From the NCBI GenBank assembly GCA_945910005.1, contig OX246739.1, forward strand, positions 10,204,292 to 10,268,291: DNA of 64,000 bases, read 5' to 3'. Position 1 is the first letter of the stretch, and every line of letters starts with the position of its first letter. Position numbers and translations under genes: made by a program. Of the stretch, positions 27,301 to 39,300 are shown piece by piece. This stretch comes from Isoperla grammatica (lineage: Eukaryota; Arthropoda; Insecta; Plecoptera; Perlodidae). Below the pieces are notes generated by a model. That model was not told where the DNA came from. It ran no database searches and was given only the letters and a program-made list of their open reading frames with translations.

Positions 27301-30300
27301 CCACTACTAACACTCCATCCCTTCCTTGTATTCTCACCACCAGGTCGATACTAAGTGGCAACCAATGGGCGCAACACAGCACACATGGTCGTAACGCTGA
27401 GACGCGTTTCTCGGTTACGCTACGCAAGTAAAGTGAAATGCATTCATTATACATGCACTCGGCTCGGACGGACGCTTGCGTGCTGTTACACTGGCCAGCG
27501 TCGCTAGGGCGTCTCCCTGTCCCTAGCGAGTAGCACGTGCTAGTTTGGTTGAATGGAGCAGGCAACGTCATTGGTACAGGTGGCTTCACCAATGGGAAGG
27601 GGGGGTGAAGACTGCTATGCGACAGAAGGGTGTTCGTTCGCTACAGATGGAGGGAGCATTGGTTGGCACGACGCCAGAACTAATCAATAGCGTGAGGTAC
27701 TGCTTGGCATGAGGCATGGCTGGCCATGAGCCTAATATTAGGTTCCAGAGGGGGTAGCGACGGTGCAGCCGCAGGTACCACTTAAAAGCACAATTTTGCG
27801 AGGAATTGGTATCACCCTCATGAATTGAAACTCTAGTATGATTCCTGGATCGAAAACGTGGAACATTATATCGACTTCTATGTTTTATGTATAATAGAAT
27901 AGGTGTCATAACAAAAATGACACAAGTTTCAATTTAACAATACATTACATTTACATAATCTGCATTGGTCGATGCAGTTGTAAATTATGATAGTATCATT
28001 GGGTGATGATAAACGAGTACGACGAGCAACATTGTACTATATCGTAAAACATAATCGATTACTTAGTGAAACGCCATTCAACTGCCCGGCTAGGGGGGAT
28101 CATGCTGCAGATCGCGCACGGGGTTGCACGCTCAACGCTCCCAGACAGCATAGAACTACCCCTTCACTAGACGCACTGCGCCATCAGCATCACACTGGAT
28201 GTTAGCGGACAACGTCGCACGCTCAACGCTCCCAGACAGCATAAAACTACCCATTCACTAGACGCACTGCGCCATCAGCATTACACTCTATGTCAGCCTC
28301 CAATTACTACCCTCCCGGCGAGGGAGTTGGGGAATATGTATACGCACAAATGCACGGCTAAATTTATCTGATCTACGTACATACATACCATAATCTGAAT
28401 AAATTAGTTTACCCAATTAACCGCAAACTGTAATATAAAATATACATTCAACGGTTGAACCCATGATAGGAAAGGAAAACAGGGAGGACATTTAAAGTTG
28501 ACGAGGTGAGATCTTGGTGGAGAGATAATAACCTGAACAAATTACTGGCACGTGATGCGATTGGGGGAGGGGGGGGGGGGGGGGTCCTCGCTTCCTCGGC
28601 GACCTACACATGGCATGAGGCAGTACTTAGCGGCTACAGACAACCAAGGAGCATGAGAGCCAGCCAGCCAGCCCGGACCAGGGAGATATTGCTCGACGCG
28701 CCTGGAACGAGCCACTGCCAGACACCGCCCCGACGGGAGGGGATGGGATGGGGTGGGACCGGCGGATCTACTCCAGATCGTTGCCATGGTTACCCGGCGT
28801 TCGCATCGCGAGGGAGCCAAGGATACGTTACCGTAGTTACGACCGTTCTCTATATTACGCAGACGAGACTTGTAAGGTCAACGAGGAGCGGTCTACGCAT
28901 GTGCACGGCTCTATCTCTACCCGTGAAAAACATTTCCCTCGACCCGGCATTTTAATAAAAAACAGAATGTTTTAGAACGGTAGTGGTTGATTGTGCAGAT
29001 GTCACCCACGGTGTGATTTGAGCCACGTGCACGGGAATATGTCCACCACGTGACTACCACGTGTGCGATTAGCCTCGTTGCACGAAGACGCTCATGGCAG
29101 TTCGTTACATCAAACATGCATTGGGCGAGACAGCCTGGAAACTTCCCGCCAAATTAGACAATACAATGTTTACCATTATACTGCCTCGTCTCGATTAGCC
29201 TCGCTGCGTAGGATATGTAATAATACCCTAACGTCATTAATCAATTGCATACGTGGTAGATCGCGTGTGGGTAGCAGGAGGGGTAATGGGGGGGTGGAGG
29301 GTTGTCCCTACCAACTCAACCCCATCTAAACAGGGTTGCTATGCGACCGGTTTACTATTGGCTACATTATCCAACGTCCGATTTACGCAACGTATGAGGC
29401 TAATCTAACCACGTGTGAGTGATGTATGCGGTGTAGGTAAATTTTTAGGGAGAGGGAAGCACGCAGTCTGAAAAGTACCAAACTTCTCTTCCCTTTCACT
29501 CACCCAACATTCATGATGGTATCAAATCTTTGATGAACTGCGATTTACGAATTAGCTAATAAAACACTTGTATTTACATTATTTTATGCTGCATTAACTC
29601 CCTAACTACTTCTTTGTACAAAAGTATCACTTGCGACGGGTCCTCCTCGTGGTACCCATACTTCTCATTCATGCCGGTTCTCTTGGCGACCTAAGCCTCC
29701 CCCCCCCCCCCCCCCAAAGATTTAGTTTCCCCTTCGAGAACCCGGCAATGTGGACGAATCTGCGGCGTCATATGACCTAGCTGTCGAGTACGTCGTAATA
29801 TCAACATAAATAATAATATTTGTACAAGAGTTCGAAGCTGCTCGATTCTCAGACTGAAGATCAGGACCCATCTCTCGTCTGTTCCACCGGTTCGACCCCC
29901 GTCACGTCCGTGTTTAATTCACACGCTATTACGTATTGTTAGCCTGGTGAATAGTAATAGCAGGTGCCTTAGTTTCGGTCCATCCTCACGGTTGAAATTA
30001 TTAGGATGTTTTCCAGACTTATTTCAGTGGTTTTACGGACAACAATAAACACAAATGTTCTGAGCAGGATTTGAACCCGCAGCACGTTCCCATAATATTA
30101 TGCCGATGCGCCCAATACTAAGAGCTACGGCGGAAGGCAAAGGAATGACGCATGAATGATGATGAAGTGGAAGGAAGCGAGAGGTGCACAAAGAAGAATT
30201 CACTTTGTGTGCGACTCGTATTTGCCAGGAAATCGGCACTGCAGTAACATGCATGCACGGTAGGTATTTCTACTTATAATAGAAACCTCCTTCCGTATCG

Positions 30301-33300
30301 TAGAAATACGGTTCAATGTCGGGCGTGTATTCCCAACCAAGATATTGATTTGTAATTTGTATCCACCATGCGCCCTTCCACAGTAGCCTATTCACCAAGC
30401 CACGGTGTTCGAATTCAACCAAAATTAAAATTTCCTATCGGCATATATCACTCCTTTACAATAAAGTAAACAATTTCATGTTGCCTTTCTGTCAGTGATT
30501 AGCTTCGTTTGGCCCTACCGATGCAGAATAAGTTACATACATCGGTGTATTATTGGCTTGTTTGATGTTTGGAGGGGTTTTGAGAGCCAATCTTTTATCT
30601 CACATCTATTAGTTCGCTTTGAAAGTGCTTTGTTAGCAGTGGACCGCGGTTACAAAGGGGTTTCCATCAGACTTGCTTGGAGTAGGCTAGTTCCCTGGGG
30701 CGGGAAGCCATACATTGGCCTGCAATCCGGACAAGCTCAAGGGTAGGGCGTCATTGTATATAATATACTATATCACAGGTTATGACGCATTACGAAACGA
30801 TTTCAAAGTTAGCGTCAAGTTGAAAGTTAATGTCGATTTCTACTCAAGATATCACTGGTAACAAAATGTAATCATAAATCAATAACACATCCCCATCGTA
30901 CTATTACGACGCCCTACCGTGTAGTGGTACGTATCCAGGGGGAGGGGTTATAGGAATCACCCCGTCCCATCAACATGGTGAGTTTCTGGGTACACCACTG
31001 ACCATTTATATCAACCTACCCAAAATATGAAAATCTTTGACATGAGACTAGAGAGAAGAAGTAGGTAAATCCACGACTTCTAAAACTATATTAAAAGTCT
31101 GCCAGTTGTTGCTATCACTCACTGCACTGCATAATCATAACGCGTGTACATGTAATTGCCACCATGCATGTACGTACATCTTGCCTGAACTCAAAACGTA
31201 AGCCTCAGCAAGTGAACACGAAATAACTAAAAGTAAAGTCATTAGTCAACGCGAGGTGTAGCTCGTGCGAGCAGGTTTTCTATAATGGTTATATTACGAT
31301 ATACGACAGGTGGAAGAAGAAAAAACGCCAGGTGACAACCATCTCAGGCTAGAACTGTAAGCTTGAACAAGGCTACGAGACCATTTCTGACCAGCGGCCC
31401 TCTTGAACGAAGAACAACGGTGTGGTAAGATGTGTGATGTCCAGTAATTCGCTTAATTGTAATAAATAACTTTGCAAACAAAACAAAGAACGATTCAGAT
31501 AAGAACGGTTGATTGGGGGGACATGACGGACATGACGGACCAAATACACTGCAGTTTTCAACAAGGATAAACGGATGAGTCATACACTGTACACCGCCTT
31601 GGGATTAGAGATAGTAAATTCGTTATTATTTCCTAGTAGAAGCTGAACCCATTATTTTCGGTAGAACATCGCGACAGTCAAGGCCACTCCCAGAGGCTTA
31701 TTTCAAAACGTCGCAATAAATCTGTTGTCTTTGGTAGAAGACGCAAAACAGCATTGTTTTCATGTCCAGTTAATTTAATTACTTAAACGGGCATTTATTA
31801 TTCACCGATATAGTCAATCGAGTAAGCTGGTATAGCAGTCCTATGACACCCGAGTAACTCTGCTGCCTCGAACGAGAATTGGTCCATGAGAATTCGACGA
31901 TAGCAATTATTCCTCCTCCTGCCCTTAACCCTTTAGACCCATGCTAATATACATTTCCAGTGTCGGTAACAATTATTAGTAGTTACGCTATCGGTATTAC
32001 AATAAGGATGCAAGGCAATGAACCAGTCCGGTGTTGCCACATGTACTACGGACCCCAGTACAACACACCCACCACTCATTGATCTAGAGTATAGTAGTGT
32101 CCGAAAACATCGACCCACGTTGTACACGTGCGTTCGTGACACCTTGTGCGGCGAGAGGGCCCGGCGCTAAACTCCCGCCTGACACTGTTGCCACTTTTAC
32201 ACGCCGCCGCTTCCGACATACATGATACTCACGTCGTGCAACGAGGATAATCGAGACTGAGCAATGCTCGCTGTCATTTAGTTGCATTTATTCTTCGTAA
32301 GAACAGTGTTGCCACTTTTACACGTCGCCGCTTACAAAATACACGGTACTCACGTCGTGCAACGAGGATAATCGAGACTGAGCAATGGTCGCTGTCATTT
32401 AGTTGCATTTATCTACGTGAGAACACACTGTTGCCACTTTTACACGCCGCCGCTTCCAAAATACATGATACTCCCGTGGTGCAACGAGGATAATCGAGAC
32501 TGAGCAATGCTCGCTGTCATTTAGTTGCATTTATTCTTCGTAAGAACAGTGTTGCCACTTTTACACGTCGCCGCTTACAAAATACACGGTACTCACGTCG
32601 TGCAACGAGGATAATCGAGACTGAGCAATGGTCGCTGTCATTTAGTTGCATTTATCTACGTGAGAACACACTGTTGCCACTTTTACACGCCGCCGCTTCC
32701 AAAATACATGGTAATCACGTCGTGCAACGAGGATAATCGAGACTGAGCAATGGTCGCTGTCATTTGCTTGCATTTATCTACGTGAGAACAGTGTTGCCAC
32801 TTTTACACGCCGCCGCTTCCAAAATACATGGTACTCACGTCGTGCAACGAGGATAATCGAGACTGAGCAATGGTCGGCGTCATTTGCTTGCATTTATTCT
32901 ACGTGAGAACACACGGTTGCCACTTTTACACGCCGCCGCTTCCAAAATACATGGCACTCACGTCGTGCAACGAGGATAATCGAGACTGAGCAATGGTCGC
33001 TGTCATTTGCTTGCATTTATTCTTCGTAAGAACAGTGTTGCCACTTTTACACGCCGCCGCTTCCAAAATACATGATACTCACGTGGTGCAACGAGGATAA
33101 TCGAGACTGAGCAATGGTCGCTGTCATTTGCTTGCATTTATTCTTCGTGAGAACAGTGTTGCCACTTTTACACGCCGCCGGGTAGAATCTATTATCACAC
33201 CGAGGGGCCGCAAGATAACAATGATACTGACGACGGGGTCTGACGACGGGGTTTGTGTAAGAAGGTAATTGAGATAAAATATATCGAGGAAGCACAAAGT

Positions 33301-36300
33301 AAACGGGGCAAACAAGTATGTTTGAATGAAGAAGAATTGTAGAGTACAAAATTACAAATAAAATGCAATACAAAAACATATGGAAGTATGTCCATAGCCA
33401 CCCCATAAATGGCCGGTCCATGAATGCAAAGGCTGACTTCTGAGGGAGACATTAGAAGTTTAGAAGTCTCAAACAGAAGGGTTGGGGGGTAAAAAAAAAA
33501 AAGTACTGTAGGGCCTACCGACAAAGAATATTTTGGTACGAAGAATGTTGTACAACCCACACAATACCAAATAGTAATTTCTGACTAATAACTAAGGAGG
33601 CAGAGTCTTTGACAGTGTGATAGCTGGTATTAGTATTGAATTGATATAGTAATAAGTAGACGGCCAGAATTCGCAGCAAAGCAAATGAATTTCATCCGTT
33701 TTGGTCACCCTTAGATCCCTTGCGAGATACGAGGGCAGCAAACCGCGGTTTGGCTGGAACGTCTAATATAGTGGACCCAAGATTACTTTACACCTGCTTT
33801 CGTCACATCCGGGGCAGTTGTAGCCAACCAGCGAACCGCCCGAGACACATCCGGGCCAATACCGATCGCTGATTGGCTACGAACCAGTCGCCTGTGACGA
33901 AAGCATGTGTAAGGTAGTCTTGGGACAACTATATAATACTTGTTCACTACCTGGACGTCGACGAGCGCTGAGCGCCGGAAGTGGTTCAACCGACCAATCA
34001 CGATCAAGCAACGCTCGGAAGCGCCGACGAAGTTGCTCGAATCCAACTTCTCCAGTATAAATCGCGCAGGTATCATTGTACATAAACATGATCCTCACGA
34101 TATATATTTATACAGGGGTTGATAATTGAGTAGCTTTAATATTCAACTCCTTCAGTTTGTTCAGCTGATACGAATGTCCCGATTCGGCGCTAGCAGTCGT
34201 ATTTAGTTTTAACCACGTTGACGTCATAACAAGCATAAGCCTATTATGCAAACTGAAAGCATTTAGGGGTGATTGTACTCATCAATTATCTGCCTAATGG
34301 GATGGCAAGATTAGCACATTATGATCTTCCATTTTTCTGCACTCGTACTCCCGTATATCTCTCATAGACTTTGCTCAACGGAGAAGACATGTTATGAAAA
34401 ACTAGAAACGTCATTTGCTTAGTGCAAACTACCAACCACTACTGTGTTCTCTCTACCAACCAAATAAATATACTTCCGCACAAAATTTGACACACAGCCC
34501 CGATACTTTTGAGTTGGAACTAGGCTAAGACAGTGGATTTATTAAAATGTGATATACTAACTACGCAGCTTTCCGAATGTTATAAGCTAATTAGCCAAGC
34601 AGTTTCGAGTAACGAAGCTATCTGGCGAGAAAACCTAAAACCGCTGTGGCTATAATGTCATTTGACGCAGCCAATACTAACAATGCATGGCCTACTAGTA
34701 TTTCTACGATTGAGATAATAGAAACACTGTTGCCTTTCAACGCGATCACCATCACACCAGGTGAAACCGAAACGCGACACCTAACGCATATAAAAACTGG
34801 CTATTGTTTAAAAATTACATTGTAACACATCGGGACATGCATCCAGGCCAGTTGGGTAGGTATGAAATATGAACCGCCGCTTAGGAACACGTGGTGCGGT
34901 GGCGATGAACTAGAATAAAGCTCATGGATGGAGTCAACAAGATTCGGCAAATTGTGCAGGACAAAGAACGTTTTGAGGTACCTACTGGTATTCACGGCTG
35001 TATTCATTGCGAGCGGTATTGGGCAAGGGAAGGGACGGGTCTGCACGTGGAGCAACGAGGGACCCAGCATTATCCCACTGCAGTAGATCAAGTAAGTTGC
35101 TAAGTAAGACAGGTCAAACAGGTCGACACCTTCAACGTAGGCATATTGATTCATTAATATGACGTCAACATTTCAGACATTAAAAAAAGGAGAAAGAGAA
35201 AACAATTCGCATTGACATTTCTTGCACATAGCCCTTTGCTCTAGACTCAACAATAGGCAACCTAAACGCAGCTTGGCAACCGTGCGTCTTGTACGAGAAC
35301 TATGTCCGTTTTGAATCGTTCCGGGTAACAAAAAATGTGTGTGCCTTCCACGGGTAAGAATTAAGATACACTAACTAATGGACGTAGTAGAGATATCGAA
35401 CAACAAGGAGAGAAACAAATATGTTTACGAGTAGGCCTAAGGTGTGCAATGAAAAAAATCGTGTTACATGGCTTCCATCCACTTATTTGGCACATGCATC
35501 AATGTATATGTTTTTAAATTAACGCAACTAGGTTCAGTTTCATGGAGGTACAACTAAATTAAAATAATAAATAATAGTAAACGAAATTAAATAATCATGG
35601 TACAGCAATAGAAACTAAGTGTTTGTGGCGGGAAGTTTTAACGTTTGTTTGTTTTTTTCATAAGAAGCTGACATTGTTATTCACAAAACGCAATGCTTTC
35701 TGCACATTTACAGCTAGGAAGTACCCAAAAATTACCCAGATCTTCCCTATATTATAGCGAGTGGAGATAATAGTGAACATGGTGTGTGTGTGGTTGGAAG
35801 ACCTGACAAATTGTATATATCTACGGTCCGTCAATCTCCTAGCGGAGGTGTGGTAAACCTCAAAGGTCGACGAGCCTGAGGATTTACGGACCTTGTCCAT
35901 AGCACATTGTCCATAGCACATAGATGGAGGGTTCGAAATGTACAAAAATAATTTAATTTCCATCAACTTTAGCTGACAACAGCTTGAGTAAAGATCTACT
36001 TAAATTTAGCGTACGCATGTTTGCTATTCACGCATGCATGTACAGTGTATGCATGGTTATCTAAAACATGAAGACGAATAAATATTGCTTTAGTCGTACT
36101 TCCACGAATGAAGCAAAGAGAACCCGATGGTGATAAGGAGGTAAAATGCTTGCGAGTTTTCAAAACCTTAGTAGTCAAGAATCAACAGAACCTTAGTAGT
36201 CAAGAATCAACAGAGGAGAGATAGTTTTTTCTAACTACTACGCCACATTATAACGTAAAGCACTCAGCGTTCTTCTTTAGGCCACATAAGAATCCAATCA

Positions 36301-39300
36301 GCATATTTACAAGGTACACCACCTTGAAGGAGAAACCAGCTGGCTGAGATGACAACCTTTACAAACTATTAGCATGTTGAAAGTCACGTGGCACGAGTTT
36401 TCAGTGTTTCAAAGTTGAGGTGTCGGTGGCTCGTGTGAAACTGTTGTAGGGGTCGCCACTGGGTGATATGCGGCCAAGGCGGGGGGGGGGGGGGGGGGGG
36501 GGGGGCAATTATCAGATCTTAACACATTTTTAATAAATAGAATAGCGGGGGGACTGGCAGAATTATCAGTGAGTTGACCACTTGGCCTATTACAAATTCC
36601 GAAATAAGATGTGACTGCCACCATATTTCTCGGTAGATGGTCTAGTTTTAAATGGCTCCATCTAGATTACGAAGGTCATTGAGTCTCCGAATATGGTTCT
36701 TGTATTCTCAGAAACACATGTGAGTCAGGTGGAAGACCCACATACACAATTGTGAGAAGGGTAATGGGTATGGGTAATGGAGAGGGGGGAGAGACAGGGG
36801 GGAGGGGGGGGGGGGGCAGAGTTCACTTCCTCCTCTATTTAGCGCCTAGCCCTTGCGGCAACTTACTGATAATAATAGCCAACTACGTAGACCTACTTGA
36901 TAGAAGGAAAACATAATAAGAGGAGGAAGGCCGGGTCAAGCAAAACACTTTGAATCAAGAGTTTGCCAGTTTCAATTACAGTTTTACGTGAGACACATAG
37001 CTAACATTTGATTTATCAAAATTGAAAAGCTCGCGGGGTACGGTTTTGTTCTGTTTGGATAGGAAAATAGGTGGACTCATACACACACACTCCAATCACT
37101 ATACTCCTGATTAACCATGGATATATGTGTGCTTGTCTGTCAGTCTTGTCAGTATATGGGTTATGGATTTCGGGCGCTTTTACAACGAAGGTCATCCTCA
37201 AGTCAGGCCTATACACTATAGGCACATCTGTTTTACTTGTACTAAAAAATAAACTAAGAAATAAAGATATCATAGACAGAATCAAAATAGCAAGCGCTGG
37301 AAGCCAAGCCGGTCCGGAAGAATAATCCAGATTAATCTAGAACAAGTCTGGTTCCTAGTTCCTACGCTCATCGCATACCGCCCACTTGGGTTTGTGTTTT
37401 ATGGAACAATATCATCAAAAACAGAAATTAAACACACTGTTACTTACTTCGTCGTGCCTATGTATCACAGTCATGTAGCCTACATGCTAGTCGGTGTAGT
37501 TATCGTCCGAAAGCAAGTTTTTTCAAACAGCTTCCGGTAATTAGGCCAGGATAAAAATAAGATTTGAATGAACTACGGATGGGCATTACTCTTCCTCCAT
37601 GTACTCTGGTTCGACCTTGAAGCCTACAGACTGGTTTCTGGTTCAACGCACCAAAGAAAGGGAAATCGAGCAAGCGAGACGGAGAACCACGCGTGACCTA
37701 CGGCAAAGTCGCAGTATCATAATAATAAGTAAGAATAACACACTATCTCGGTATTATTGACAAGTACTTGAATTAGATTTACTCGGCACAACAGTAACCG
37801 CTAGCGGATAGAGATCGGACGCGATCTCGTTGCACGCTTTAAAAAGGAACCGACTCAATGTGGGTTTTTTTTTTACTCTTCGTTTTACAAGGTTCAAGGA
37901 TAAACCACTGAATTTATTCAATTTCAAGGACAGCTAAATTTTCTCAGCCATTAACAAGGTTTCATCATCTAGTTGATACGCCATCAAAAGGTTGGATGAA
38001 CACACAAACGAATCGTCAGTACTGTGAACTGCTGTTGAAATATGTCTTCACAGGAAATGCACCCGTTTGACATTTTAATGCATCGCATTCAATATTGGGA
38101 CAGCTTCGGATTTTCGTGTCATAAAATAGATCGACACTGTAAAATCAGCAATAGCCTATATATTTTGTGAATATTTTGACAAAATTAGAAAAGAATATTT
38201 TAAAAAAGGGTAACCAATACTAAACCAAGGTTGTTGGTATCACATTTCGAACACAACACAATCAGTGTATGGCCTCACTAAGTATTTATTTACAAATTAT
38301 GAATGATACCCTTAGGTCAAATGCGTAGTCGTTCCTCACGTGCTCCTCAACTCAGCCTTTCCTCAAACTCGTCCAACCACCAATCACAGTGCAACATTAC
38401 CATGTGGATGTCTGTGATTGGTAGTTGGGCGAGTCTGAAGAAAGCCGAAAGGCTGAGTTGAGGAGCACGTGAGGAATGACTATATATTTGACCCTAAACT
38501 GCACTAATTAGTAATTATGTTATGTACATTACATTGTTTCGCTTACGAGATTAGGGCTACTATATTGTTGAGGGGAAAACTTGTGGCCCTTATCTGCATG
38601 TCAACAATTAACCGAAAATCGTATAGTCCGCAGTATCTCATTGTTGCATTAGGCGGTTGCATTGTTGCATTATCACTTCACGCTATCATAGTGTTCATAA
38701 TTCTCTGCCTCGTGTGTTCTCGGGGCCTACATGACAGGAAAGGCATCAGACTACACCGAAAATAATAATAAAAAAAACGTAACGCCATTGGATAAGGGAC
38801 CGCGATGGTTTACGAAAAACAAGTTGGGCAAAAAACAGGACAGGAACACGAGTAACGTAACATCTGCTCCTTGGTCCCCTTTGTTCGAGGACGTTGGAGA
38901 AGTTAGCCTGAAGGGGCCATCCGGCCAGCTGCTACCGCTCACAAAATTATTCTTTGTTGTTGAAAACGAAAAGCATTTCCAACTGAAAAGTTCATAGGCC
39001 ATATCAAAACTATACCGACATGCAATTAACGATAATTAATAAGCCCGGTCCTAGCGCACTATGATTGTATTGAATCATACGTTCTGCTGTGGTTCAATGG
39101 AAACATGTTATTCAATTTATTGTTTTAGCACGCATTTAACAACGAAACCGATTCCCTCGTACGACAAGCAGGGACACTCCGGGCCACAGGACAAATACGT
39201 ATAGGCCTATCTACTAATGTGCTTCGTTCCTGCGTCACTGATTGCTAGATTCGAATTCAATAGGCAGTCAACAATAAACACACATGCTATGAAGTATTAA

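Noticed and set aside
30062..30133. Functional tRNA gene
   Set aside because: A and B boxes are present but the acceptor stem does not pair, so only a relic is claimed.
32186..33180. CRISPR-like array
   Set aside because: The units are contiguous 121-bp satellite copies with no unique spacers, and this is an animal genome.
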